Shown here piece by piece: positions 18,833 to 26,890 of a DNA stretch of 45,987 bases. The stretch is taken from positions 1-45,987 of the forward strand of contig JAPLPG010000324.1 in the NCBI GenBank assembly GCA_026400375.1. The letters run 5' to 3'. The notes below the pieces were generated by a model that was not told where the DNA came from, made no database searches, and worked only from the letters and a program-made list of their open reading frames with translations. Each line of letters begins with the position of its first letter. Position 1 is the first letter of the stretch. Made by a program: the position numbers and the translations under genes. Origin of the DNA: Novosphingobium sp. (GTDB taxonomy: Bacteria > Pseudomonadota > Alphaproteobacteria > Sphingomonadales > Sphingomonadaceae).

Positions 18833-19575
18833 GCAGCCAAGCTTTCGCGCGCAACGGCAAGATCTTCGGGCGTATCGACCTCGAACCAGACCAGCCCCGA
18901 AAGCCAGCACACCTTGGGCGACATCGCACCGTTTTCGGTGCTCGTCTCATTGTCTGCGCTTTCGCGGGCAAGTTCGTGAAGCACCATTTCCACCGATGCC
19001 GTGGCCAGATCGCTCTGCGCGTTGACCCGGTCGAAGGCGGCCCAGTACGCGGGGGTCGCGCCCTGCGTAACGCAGGTGGTGCCGATATAGGCGCCATCGT
19101 ATTTCGGCAGCGTCTTGGAAATCGCCACGAGCTTCCCGCGCTTTTCGATAACCTTCATCTCATCCGACAGGACCGGGCGCTCCCGCTCGCAGGCTATGCC
19201 GATGCCATCTGGTACCACTGCAAAATGGCGGGTGTACATGTCGACCGGGAAAAGATGGTCGGCATTGGTCAGGATGAACGCATCCGATCCGATCAGCGGG
19301 CGGGCTGCGCCCAGCGACGTCAGATTGCCGGCCTCAAGCTGCGCGTTGCGCACGGTCTGCACCGGTGCACCGGGCCAGTGCGCTGCGATGTGGTCCTCGA
19401 TAAGGTCGGCGCGATAGCCGGTCACCACGACGATCCGATCGACCACGGCCAGCAGCGCATCGATCGCAAAATCAAGGCAGGTTCTCCCGGCAACGCCGAT
19501 CAAGGGCTTGGGCAGGGCTTCGGTTTCAATGCCCAGCCTGCTTCCGCGGCCTGCAGCCAGGATGACGCCTATCAT
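18829..19575 (-). CDS. Nucleotidyltransferase, LicC/phosphocholine-cytidylyltransferase-like
   Basis: A 248-residue transferase with the N-terminus IGVILAAGRGSRLG and a lysine-containing PKPLIGVAG, then VRNAQLEAGNLTSLGAAR, FILTNADHLFPVDMY (metal-binding Asp) and WFEVDTPEDLAVARE. The NLTSL and FEVDTPEDL patterns recall LicC-type cytidylyltransferases that activate phospho-alcohols such as phosphocholine. It is distinct from the other transferase in the cluster (15840-16601). It overlaps the phosphatase start and follows the CDP-alcohol transferase after a tandem repeat. It probably makes a CDP-activated head group; which one is unknown. Confidence 0.78.
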   Translation of the reverse strand: MIGVILAAGRGSRLGIETEALPKPLIGVAGRTCLDFAIDALLAVVDRIVVVTGYRADLIEDHIAAHWPGAPVQTVRNAQLEAGNLTSLGAARPLIGSDAFILTNADHLFPVDMYTRHFAVVPDGIGIACERERPVLSDEMKVIEKRGKLVAISKTLPKYDGAYIGTTCVTQGATPAYWAAFDRVNAQSDLATASVEMVLHELARESADNETSTENGAMSPKVCWLSGLVWFEVDTPEDLAVARESLAA

Positions 19576-19670
19576 TCGTTTTCTCGGTTCCCGGTTGCGG
19601 ATCAGTTATTCGCCAATTTGGGGGAACCTGCCGGATCGTGCAAGAGGGCGACCGCAACGCGCCTGTCTTT

Positions 19671-19760
19671 CCTTTGGTTTGCACTCGGCCTTTGGTTTGC
19701 ACTCGGCCTTTGGTTTGCACTCGGCCTTTGGTTCGCACTCGGCCTTTGGTCTGCAGTTGC
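19671..19760. repeat. 18-bp tandem repeat abutting the CDP-alcohol transferase stop codon
   Basis: The unit CCTTTGGTTTGCACTCGG occurs three times perfectly (19671-19724) and once with one change (19725-19742). A degenerate copy follows, and a further partial copy reaches the stop codon at 19768-19770. The unit length is a multiple of three. In the transferase frame the minus strand stays open for 53 codons past the stop and would encode PKAECK repeats. Confidence 0.9.
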
Positions 19761-19767
19761 CTCTGGT

Positions 19768-20907
19768 TCAGAGCTGGCGCATGTGAGGTGGCAGCAGCAG
19801 GCCCTCGCTGTCCGCAGCGATCAGCGGCGCACACCATGCCACTGCGCCAAGCCACAAAAACAGCCCGACCAGCAACATGCCGGGCAGCAGCCATGCCAGG
19901 CCGAACAGGCAAAGGCCGCAGGCAAGCAGGACATAGACATCGCGCTTGAACAGGCGTTCGATGGTCAGCGTGACCTTCTGCAGCACGGGGCGGCTTTCCA
20001 GTCTGGTGGTCAGCGCGGCCCGCAATACATCGAAACTGCCCCGTTTCGGCCCCATGCGGACAAGCACGGTCATCGCGAGGATTCCGCACACCAGCAGCAC
20101 CACGCAGGCCAGCGCGATCCAGGCATACTCAAGGCCGTAGGTCGGCACCACGCCGATCATCAGGCCGATGACGAAGCCAAGGTTGGCGACCATGTCGCAA
20201 GCCGTGTCGAGCAAGGCGCCGCGCCTGCTCATCGACCACGATACGCGGGCGATGTCGCCATCCACGCAGTCGGTCACCGACACCACCTGGAACAGCAACC
20301 CGCCCAGTGCGAGCCATTCGGCCCCACCTTGTGCGAGGATTACCGACATCACCGCTGCCAGCAGCAGGGTGAACCACGTGATCGGATCGGGCCCGATGCC
20401 AAGCTTCAGCGCCAGGGCCGAAAGCCGGAAGGAAATCGGCCGGTTGATCCATCTGCCGACCGGGCCTTCGGTGGGTTTCAACGTGGCCCTGAGCAATGTC
20501 ATGACCGTGGCTGCGTCGGTGTCTTCACGGACCAGGCGGGGGTCGTCACGCGTCAGCAGCAATGAAGGTTCGGCGGACAGCGCTTCAAGCGCTGCCTTTG
20601 TCGGCAGGGCATCGGCGGGAAGCAGGGCGGTGCCCGCAGGCAGATCGGCGTCAGGGGCAAGTATGGTGATCGTTGGCAACGGGCGCCCGCGCAGCGTAAA
20701 ACTCTTGTGCCAGTCTTCCGCTATCGAACCTTCCGCTATCGAGTCTTCCCGTATCGGCTGGTCGGCGGGTTGATCGGCCAGGATGAAGATGTGTTGTGCA
20801 CCAACATGATCGGCCAGAATGACGCCACGCGCGATTCCGGTGATGCCACCAATCCGCCGACGGAGAAAGGAACTGGCTGGAATTGCGACGAAAAACGGAT
20901 GGTTCAA
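19768..20907 (-). CDS. CDP-alcohol phosphatidyltransferase with N-terminal extension, DIPP-synthase-like
   Basis: A ~379-residue membrane enzyme. The C-terminal CDP-alcohol phosphatidyltransferase domain (about residues 145-375) has the full catalytic motif: DCVDGDIAR, eight residues, then GALLDTACD. It is preceded by GPVGRWINRPISFRLSALAL, strongly reminiscent of the RKINRKIS segment in archaeal di-myo-inositol-phosphate-phosphate synthase. Several hydrophobic helices follow. The first ~145 residues look like a decayed nucleotidyltransferase or unknown domain. I chose the TTG at 20907 because AGGG lies 9 bases upstream and the upstream open frame is antisense to a real gene. The proposed role is transfer of inositol phosphate from CDP-inositol to a lipid alcohol. 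Confidence 0.78.
   Translation of the reverse strand: MNHPFFVAIPASSFLRRRIGGITGIARGVILADHVGAQHIFILADQPADQPIREDSIAEGSIAEDWHKSFTLRGRPLPTITILAPDADLPAGTALLPADALPTKAALEALSAEPSLLLTRDDPRLVREDTDAATVMTLLRATLKPTEGPVGRWINRPISFRLSALALKLGIGPDPITWFTLLLAAVMSVILAQGGAEWLALGGLLFQVVSVTDCVDGDIARVSWSMSRRGALLDTACDMVANLGFVIGLMIGVVPTYGLEYAWIALACVVLLVCGILAMTVLVRMGPKRGSFDVLRAALTTRLESRPVLQKVTLTIERLFKRDVYVLLACGLCLFGLAWLLPGMLLVGLFLWLGAVAWCAPLIAADSEGLLLPPHMRQL
20714..20758. repeat. Three in-frame 15-bp tandem repeats inside the CDP-alcohol transferase gene
   Basis: TCTTCCGCTATCGAA, CCTTCCGCTATCGAG and TCTTCCCGTATCGGC follow one another directly. On the minus strand they encode IREDS-IAEGS-IAEDW in the N-terminal extension, so copy-number change would lengthen or shorten the protein without a frameshift. 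Confidence 0.85.
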
Positions 20908-21006
20908 GTGCGTTTGCCCTATAGCGTGCGTCGCAGGCCCTTTCCACGACCTATAGACCGGGCTACCGATTGCGCCAAGTCGGCTTCCAGAAGAGGGATT
21001 GCAAGG
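20908..21006. promoter_or_regulatory. Divergent promoter region between the two CDP-alcohol transferases
   Basis: Ninety-nine bases separate the TTG start of the leftward transferase and the GTG start of the rightward one. Promoters for both arms of the cluster must lie here or overlap the coding ends. No clear operator palindrome is seen. Confidence 0.5.
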
Positions 21007-21987
21007 GTGAACGTGGCAAATCGGGCGCCGAATCCGGCAAGGACGATCAAGCGTCCGCAGCGCCCACGTGAACTGCAGGATGGCCTGAACTACCATCTGT
21101 ATCATCCGCTGGCCTGGCGTCTGGCGCGCGCGCTGTCCTACACGCCGCTGACGCCCAACATGGTCTCGGTCTTCGGCGGGCTGCTCGTCGTGGCGGCGGG
21201 CGTCGTCTATTTCAACATGGATGCGACCGGCGGGCCCTGGGCGCTCGGCTGGCCATGGGGCGCCTTGCTCGGGCTGGTCCTGCACATGAGCTGGCACGTG
21301 GTCGATGGCGCGGACGGCGATCTGGCGCGCATCACCGGCAAGTCCAGCCCGATTGGCGAGATGGTCGACGGCATCTGCGATTATGCCAGCCACATCGTGC
21401 TCTACGTGCTGCTGGCCTTCGTGCTGACGCGGCAGGTCGGTGCGGGAGAGGCGTGGGCGTGGACGGTTGCCGCAGGGCTCAGCCACATCGTCCAGTCCAA
21501 CCATGTCGAAGTGCAGCGCAGGTTCTACCAGTACTGGACCTATGGCGTGCCCTGGCTCAACAACGCCAAGGACAATGGCGCGGGCCTGTTCGGATCGGGC
21601 GGCGTCTTTGCCCGGCTGTTTGAACCGATTGCGCGGGCCTATCTGCGCCTTGCCGCCGGGATGACGCCCCACGCCCGCCAGATCGATGCTGCCGTGGGCG
21701 CGGCCATGGCATCGGGCGACGATAGCAGGCTCGGCGCGATTCGCGCCGAAGTGGCGCGCGCGCAGAAGCCGTTGCTCGATTTTCTCAAGCTGCTCGGCCC
21801 CAACCCGCGCGCGATCGTGCTGGGGCTGGCGATGCTTGCAGGCAGCCCGGTGTGGTATTTCTTCTATCAGGCCGTGGTGCTGAACGTGCTGCTGGTCATT
21901 TCCGTCCAGCTGCACAACCGCGCGGCCATGGCCACCGCCGCGCGGCTGGATGGCCCGCCGCCGCCGGGGTCACCTGCCTTCAGCTAG
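21007..21987 (+). CDS. CDP-alcohol phosphatidyltransferase, second copy
   Basis: A 326-residue multi-pass membrane enzyme. Its catalytic motif is intact: DGADGDLAR, then eight residues, then GEMVDGICD. It is preceded by LTPNMVSVFGGLLVVAAG, the usual first-helix signature. A longer C-terminal half than in PgsA contains further hydrophobic segments, including IVLGLAMLAGSPVWYFFYQ. I chose the GTG at 21007; a second GTG lies two codons later. The CDP-linked donor and alcohol acceptor are not evident. Sitting divergent to the other transferase, it may make phosphatidylinositol phosphate from CDP-diacylglycerol or use the head group activated by the LicC-like enzyme. Confidence 0.85.
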   Translation: MNVANRAPNPARTIKRPQRPRELQDGLNYHLYHPLAWRLARALSYTPLTPNMVSVFGGLLVVAAGVVYFNMDATGGPWALGWPWGALLGLVLHMSWHVVDGADGDLARITGKSSPIGEMVDGICDYASHIVLYVLLAFVLTRQVGAGEAWAWTVAAGLSHIVQSNHVEVQRRFYQYWTYGVPWLNNAKDNGAGLFGSGGVFARLFEPIARAYLRLAAGMTPHARQIDAAVGAAMASGDDSRLGAIRAEVARAQKPLLDFLKLLGPNPRAIVLGLAMLAGSPVWYFFYQAVVLNVLLVISVQLHNRAAMATAARLDGPPPPGSPAFS

Positions 21988-23279
21988 ATATCCGCGCTTT
22001 TGCGCACGGCCACAAGGCACAGCAGCACGACTGACAGCGCGAGCGTTTCGATCACGCCCCACACCAGCCATTGCGAATGGCCATAGAGCCACACGCCAAT
22101 GGCCGGCGCGGCGATATAGGCCGCGCCATTGGTTGAGGTGACGATGCCTGCCGCCTGCCCCTGCTCGCCCCGCGTGACGGCAAGGCTCGCGCCCGAGGTA
22201 AAGCCCGGGCGGAACATTCCGAAGCCCAGCGAAGCGACGGCAAAGCCCACCGCAATGGTGTGCAGGTCGCTTCCCGCCGCAATCGGCAATACGCCCAGGG
22301 CGGCAAGGCTCATGCCCCACAGGGTCGATGTGCGTGGCCCCATGCCCAGCATCGGGATCAGGCCCCACTGGGCCAGCAGGGTGGCAACGGCGCCCGCCAT
22401 CAGCACCAGGCCAACCGGTCCCGCACCGGCATCGGGATTGCCGCGCAGCCCCAGCCGGTCGAGCAGCAGGAACCCGATGACGCCCAGCACCATGGCCTGC
22501 GCATGCCCGCCGATCAGCCCGGCCAGCAGCCATGGTCGCAGGCGGTGATCGTTGAGGCGCAGCCGTCGGCCTTCGTCCGGGAGATCCTGTTCGTCATCTT
22601 GCGCCACGCGCGTGTTGGACGAACCGCCGAACGGATCGGCCATCACCTCGCCTCGGCCGGCAAAGCGCGGATCGTCATCGGGCAGGCGCGTGCGCAGCAG
22701 CACCAGCACGATCACCCCCATGATCGCAAACACCGCAAACGGCCCGACCAGCCCGATACCCGGCAGGATCATCAGCGGGGCCAGCGCCGGCCCGAGGACC
22801 GTGCCCAGGCCGAAGCTCGATGCCACCAAGGACAAGGCCTTGGTCCGCTCGGCCCGGTCGGTGCGGCTTGCCACATAGGCCTGCACCGCAGGCGGTGCGG
22901 CCGAACCGAGCAGTCCGTAGAACGAGCGCGCCAGCGCAAACAGGCTGATCGTCAGGACGCCGCTGGTCCAGCCATCAAGGCCGAAATGAAGGATCGTCCC
23001 GCACAGCGAAAACGACAGGATGAACCCGATCACGCCCAGCGCCATCATCGCCTTGCGCCCGCGCCGGTCGGACCGGCGGGCCCAGTATGGCGCCAGCATC
23101 ACCCACAGCAGCGCCGACCATGAATACGCCAGGCTCACCCACACATCGGCAATGCCCAGCCGCGTGCCGATCGATGGCATGACCGATTGCATGGCCGTGT
23201 TGCCCGCAGCCGTCACCAGCATCACGGTAAACAGCAGCGCCATGCGTTCCTTTGGCAGGCGGACCGCGCCTTCCGTCAT
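21984..23279 (-). CDS. Major facilitator superfamily transporter
   Basis: A ~431-residue transporter with about 12 hydrophobic segments. The MFS signature between helices 2 and 3 is APYWARRSDRRGRKAMMALG. The long central loop (about residues 215-255) is charged. I chose the ATG at 23279 (MTEGAVRLPKERMALLF); upstream open codons are not membrane-like. It converges on the second CDP-alcohol transferase, and their stop codons overlap in the palindrome CTAG (21984-21987). The substrate is unknown; drug or lipid-precursor transport are both possible. Confidence 0.88.
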   Translation of the reverse strand: MTEGAVRLPKERMALLFTVMLVTAAGNTAMQSVMPSIGTRLGIADVWVSLAYSWSALLWVMLAPYWARRSDRRGRKAMMALGVIGFILSFSLCGTILHFGLDGWTSGVLTISLFALARSFYGLLGSAAPPAVQAYVASRTDRAERTKALSLVASSFGLGTVLGPALAPLMILPGIGLVGPFAVFAIMGVIVLVLLRTRLPDDDPRFAGRGEVMADPFGGSSNTRVAQDDEQDLPDEGRRLRLNDHRLRPWLLAGLIGGHAQAMVLGVIGFLLLDRLGLRGNPDAGAGPVGLVLMAGAVATLLAQWGLIPMLGMGPRTSTLWGMSLAALGVLPIAAGSDLHTIAVGFAVASLGFGMFRPGFTSGASLAVTRGEQGQAAGIVTSTNGAAYIAAPAIGVWLYGHSQWLVWGVIETLALSVVLLCLVAVRKSADI

Positions 23280-23410
23280 CGCTTTTCCAGTCCGGTTGTC
23301 TACACCTGGGTCATGGCCGACGGTTAGGCTTGGCGCTCCGTGCTTGCAATGCCGTTGCAAATTTGCGACGCGCTTGGGTTGATCTGACCGGCAGAGGACA
23401 TCTTCCTGCA

Positions 23411-24037
23411 ATGACTTCAACCCAGGTTGCGCGTGAGCCCTTGATTCAACGGGCAAAACGCAAGGCAGAACGCCTGCTCGGCCCTGCCGGGATCTTTTTC
23501 AGGGGCTTTCTGAAGCACCCCGCCATGGTCGGAGCGATCGTTCCATCATCCAATCGCACGATCGAACGCGTGCTTTCGGTGGTGGATTGGGAAAAGTGCA
23601 GCCTGTTCGTGGAATACGGCCCGGGCGTCGGCACGTTCTGCCGTCCGGTGCTCGACAAGCTGCGCCGTGATGGCCGGCTTATCGTGATCGATACCAATCC
23701 CGATTTCATCGAATACCTGCAGAAAACCATCGGCGACAGCCGGTTCATCGCCGTGCACGGTTCCGCCACCGACGTGGAAGAGATCGTCCGCGCCAATGGC
23801 TTCGATCATGCCGATTACGTGCTTTCGGGCCTGCCCTTCTCGAACCTGCCCGAAGGGGTAGGTCCGGCGATCATGGGTGCCACGCACAACGTGCTGCGGC
23901 CCCGCGGCGCCTTCCTGGTCTACCAGTACACGGCGCGCGCGCGCGACCTGATGAGCCAGTACTTCCGCCGCATCGACAAGGGCTTCGAACCGGTCAACGT
24001 CCCGCCCTGCGTCATCAGCTGGGGCTGGAAGGAATAA
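23411..24037 (+). CDS. Class I SAM-dependent methyltransferase, phospholipid N-methyltransferase-like
   Basis: A 208-residue soluble Rossmann methyltransferase. The SAM-binding motif I is LFVEYGPGVGTFCRPVLDKL, motif II is LIVIDTNPDFIEYLQ, and the active-site region is DYVLSGLPFSNLP. The N-terminus FFRGFLKHPAMVGAIVPSS is the membrane-associated stretch seen in PmtA-type phospholipid methylases and their rRNA-dimethylase-like relatives. It probably methylates phosphatidylethanolamine or another lipid at the membrane surface. It lies just beyond the lipid cluster and divergent from the MFS gene, which fits lipid modification, but its substrate is inferred. Confidence 0.78.
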   Translation: MTSTQVAREPLIQRAKRKAERLLGPAGIFFRGFLKHPAMVGAIVPSSNRTIERVLSVVDWEKCSLFVEYGPGVGTFCRPVLDKLRRDGRLIVIDTNPDFIEYLQKTIGDSRFIAVHGSATDVEEIVRANGFDHADYVLSGLPFSNLPEGVGPAIMGATHNVLRPRGAFLVYQYTARARDLMSQYFRRIDKGFEPVNVPPCVISWGWKE

Positions 24038-24062
24038 ATCGGGCTTCTGCGATAAACGCGTT

Positions 24063-24884
24063 TCAGCCGAAGATGTCGCTCACTTCGTCGGCACCGTCTC
24101 CCGCAAGCTGGCGGTAGACGGCGGCCAGCATCGCCACGAAATAGACCAGCGCGCCTGCCGTCAGCGTGCTGGAAACCGCAGCAGTCAGCACCTGCTGCAC
24201 GCTGCCGCCGGTCATCAGCACCAGCACCACACCGACCAGCATCATCGTCAGGCCATAGATCACCGCAAACAGCAGCCCGGCCAGCACGAAGAACGTCAGC
24301 AGGCGGCCCGAATTGCCGCTTGTCAGCGCCCATGAACGCTTGAGCGCCTGCACCGGGTTGCGTTCCGCCTCGATCGCCAGCACCGGCGCGACCAGTGCCA
24401 GGCGCACGCTGCACCAGATCATCGCGATGAAGGCACCGATGATGGCGATGGCGGCAAGCGCCTGTTGCCCCGTAAGGGCTGCGGCGCTTACCAGCACCAG
24501 AAAGCCCATGCCCAGCACCGCACCGACCATGATCTGCGCCAGCACATAGGGTCCAAGCGCCGAAAAGCCGCGGCGGATGGATTGGCCCACGGTCGGCAAT
24601 TGCCGGTCCGTCATCACGATCAGCATCGCGACCGTGCCCGCCATCTGCAGCAAGGTGACGACGATCAGCAGTGGCAGCGAAGCCGTCCACGCATCGGCGA
24701 TCGTCTCCATCATCTCGCGCGGGGGGGTGCCCGGCGGCATCTGGGGTTCGGGCACGAAGACCGAGAAGGCCAGGCTGGGAAACAGGAAGAACACCCCCGC
24801 GATCGCGATCAGCACGTCGCGGTTGGCGGCGACAAGGCGCGTGGCGGTTTTCCAGGCAAGGCTGCTGTCGAGGCGGACGGTCAT
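24063..24884 (-). CDS. Integral membrane protein of unknown function
   Basis: A 273-residue protein with about six hydrophobic segments, the first at residues 25-42 ([18 protein letters not shown]). A central segment [17 protein letters not shown] matches a motif common in bacterial membrane proteins of the GlpQ membrane-domain / YciC type. No catalytic residues are recognisable. It faces the methyltransferase gene and is divergent from lipB. The function is unknown. Confidence 0.75.
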   Translation of the reverse strand: MTVRLDSSLAWKTATRLVAANRDVLIAIAGVFFLFPSLAFSVFVPEPQMPPGTPPREMMETIADAWTASLPLLIVVTLLQMAGTVAMLIVMTDRQLPTVGQSIRRGFSALGPYVLAQIMVGAVLGMGFLVLVSAAALTGQQALAAIAIIGAFIAMIWCSVRLALVAPVLAIEAERNPVQALKRSWALTSGNSGRLLTFFVLAGLLFAVIYGLTMMLVGVVLVLMTGGSVQQVLTAAVSSTLTAGALVYFVAMLAAVYRQLAGDGADEVSDIFG

Positions 24885-25037
24885 GGCGCGTGTCTAGGGT
24901 CCAAACGCGATCAGGACAAGTTCGCGCGGTTCGATTGGACAGTCAGGTGCGGGCAGCGCACCTGGCAGGCGCACAAGTCCTGCATCGCCATGAAGCGAAC
25001 CCTTGAAGCGAAGGGGCGTCTGCGCCATGCCGTGAAC

Positions 25038-25733
25038 ATGTCCGGCCGTCATTCCATCGAAATTCACGCCGAAGCGGCGCAAGTGCCCTATCGCGCCGCG
25101 CTCGAAGCGATGTCTGCCCGCAATGCGGCGATTGCCGATGGCGCGGCGCAGGAGATGATCTGGCTGCTCGAACATCCGCCGGTCTATACCGCCGGCACCA
25201 GCGCCGCCCCCGAAGAACTGCTCGATCCCCGGTTCGAGGTGGTCGAGGCCGGGCGCGGCGGGCGATACACCTATCACGGCCCCGGGCAGCGGATCGGCTA
25301 TGTCCTGCTCGATCTGCGCAAGCGCGCCCGCGATGTGCGCGGCTTCGTCCACGCGCTGGAAGGCTGGGTGATCGATACCTTGGCGGATTTCGGCGTCGTC
25401 GCGTGGCGGGCAGAAGGCCGGGTCGGGATCTGGACTCACGGCGCAGACGGGCGCGAAGCCAAGATCGGCGCCATCGGCGTGCGCATCCGGCGCTGGGTGA
25501 CGATGCACGGGTTCTCGGTCAACCTGTCACCCGATCTGGCGCACTTCGGCGGCATCGTGCCTTGCGGCATCGACGAATTCGGCGTTACCAGCCTTGCCGC
25601 ACTGGGGCATGCCGTGTCCCCCGACCAATGGGACGAAGCCCTGCTCGCGCATCTCGACAGCTTTCTGGCAAAGCTCGATACGCCTTGCCCCCCGGCCGCC
25701 GGGCCGGACGCCAATCAGCCGGAGTCTGCATGA
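25038..25733 (+). CDS. lipB: Lipoyl(octanoyl) transferase
   Basis: Transfers octanoyl from octanoyl-ACP to lipoyl domains of 2-oxoacid dehydrogenases and the glycine cleavage H protein. It has 231 residues from the ATG at 25038 ([18 protein letters not shown]). Motifs are [20 protein letters not shown] (substrate pocket), the catalytic lysine in [20 protein letters not shown], and the catalytic cysteine in [14 protein letters not shown]. An in-frame ATG 16 codons upstream is less likely. The stop overlaps the start of the next lipoprotein gene (ATGA). Confidence 0.95.
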   Translation: MSGRHSIEIHAEAAQVPYRAALEAMSARNAAIADGAAQEMIWLLEHPPVYTAGTSAAPEELLDPRFEVVEAGRGGRYTYHGPGQRIGYVLLDLRKRARDVRGFVHALEGWVIDTLADFGVVAWRAEGRVGIWTHGADGREAKIGAIGVRIRRWVTMHGFSVNLSPDLAHFGGIVPCGIDEFGVTSLAALGHAVSPDQWDEALLAHLDSFLAKLDTPCPPAAGPDANQPESA

Positions 25734-26008
25734 AACACCACCGCTCTTATGCTCTCGCGCTGTGCGTACTGCTGGCTGCCTGCAACCAGCAGGGTGAACA
25801 GAAGGCAGCGCCTGTCGAAGGCGGCGAAGTGCTGCCGGGAACGATTTCGGACGCGATGATCGATCTCGATACGTCCACCGCCACGCCACCGCTGGCTGCG
25901 GTAAAGGCAAGATCCGCAGCCAAGGCATCGCCCGATGCCGATGCCGAGGCCGATTCGCCGGCCAGTGATCAGGCCCCGGCCGCTGCCGCGTCAGGCGGAA
26001 CCGACTAG
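25730..26008 (+). CDS. Small putative lipoprotein
   Basis: A 92-residue protein with a lipoprotein signal: a short basic N-terminus (MKHHRS), a hydrophobic core ALALCVLLA and lipobox LAAC, giving Cys at about residue 17. The remainder is low complexity, rich in Ala, Asp, Ser and Pro, with no recognisable domain. The ATG overlaps the lipB stop by four bases. Its 3' end overlaps the convergent CitE-like gene by 18 bases. The function is unknown. Confidence 0.75.
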   Translation: MKHHRSYALALCVLLAACNQQGEQKAAPVEGGEVLPGTISDAMIDLDTSTATPPLAAVKARSAAKASPDADAEADSPASDQAPAAAASGGTD

Positions 26009-26872
26009 CTGCTGGGCCATGCGCAAGTGCGGCTGGTCGATCATCCGGCCGTTATATTGCAGCGTCCCCACATTCGGATTCTGCGTGAACAGGTCGATGA
26101 TCGCCTGAGCTTCGGCAAGTTCGGCTTCGGTCGGGGCAAAGGCTGCGTTGATCACCGCAACTTGCGAAGGGTGGATCGCCAGCATGCCGGTGAAGCCATC
26201 GGCCCGTGCGGCTTGCGCGGCGCGCTGCGTTGCGGCTTCATTGCGGAAATCGTCGTTCAGCGTGTCGATGGCCCAGACCTCTCGGGCGTGGGCTACCAGC
26301 AGGCATTGCGCGCGGATGAAGCGGAACGCATCGGTCCATGCGCCGTCGGCATCGCGCTTGCGGCTGGCGCCCAGAACGGCTGACAGGTCCTCTGCGCCCC
26401 AGGTCAAACCGGCCAGTCGCGGCATCGGCGCATCGGCATAGGCCGGGATCGTCAGCGCCGACCGGGCCGTCTCGCTCACCAGCGGCAGGATGCGCGTCAC
26501 GCCGTTGGCGATGCGATGCCGTTGTTCCAGCTCATAGATTTCGGCGGCAAGCTGGCGCAATTGCTCCGGGCCTTCGCACTTGGGCAGCATCACGCCATCG
26601 GGCGCGCCCGCCATCACCACCGCCAGATCTTCCTGCCACATGCCGGTGTCGAAGGCGTTGATTCGCACCCAGCGCGCAACGGGCCGGCTTTCGGTCAGGT
26701 GCTGGCGGTGCGCTGCCAGCCAGTCGCGTGCCAGCACCCGCGCCTGCGGCTTGGCGGCCGCTGAAACCGCATCTTCCAGATCAACGATTACCGCATGCGC
26801 GCCCGTGGACATGGCCTTGCCCAGCTTCTTTTCGCTGTCACCGGGAACGAACAGCCATGAACGGGGCGGCAT
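25991..26872 (-). CDS. HpcH/HpaI aldolase / CitE-like lyase
   Basis: A 293-residue CitE-type TIM barrel. It opens PRSWLFVPGDSEKKLGKAM and has AHAVIVDLEDAVSAAAKPQAR (the acidic ligand in LEDAV), RWVRINAFDTGMW, DGVMLPKCEG, and LTWGAEDLSAVLGASRKRD. The family cleaves or forms acyl-CoA malate-type esters (malyl-CoA lyase, citramalyl-CoA lyase, CitE). No citrate lyase partner genes are present, so a stand-alone malyl- or citramalyl-CoA lyase is likelier than citrate lyase. It lies just downstream of the Old Yellow Enzyme gene on the same strand. Confidence 0.88.
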   Translation of the reverse strand: MPPRSWLFVPGDSEKKLGKAMSTGAHAVIVDLEDAVSAAAKPQARVLARDWLAAHRQHLTESRPVARWVRINAFDTGMWQEDLAVVMAGAPDGVMLPKCEGPEQLRQLAAEIYELEQRHRIANGVTRILPLVSETARSALTIPAYADAPMPRLAGLTWGAEDLSAVLGASRKRDADGAWTDAFRFIRAQCLLVAHAREVWAIDTLNDDFRNEAATQRAAQAARADGFTGMLAIHPSQVAVINAAFAPTEAELAEAQAIIDLFTQNPNVGTLQYNGRMIDQPHLRMAQQLVGSA

Positions 26873-26890
26873 GCGGGTATTCTCCTGAAA

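Noticed and set aside
19671-19760. Possible CRISPR array
   Set aside because: The repeats are directly adjacent 18-mers with no spacers.
18634-20565. A 643-codon rightward open frame
   Set aside because: It runs antisense to the phosphatase, cytidylyltransferase and CDP-alcohol transferase genes, has no domain-like pattern and is explained by high GC content.
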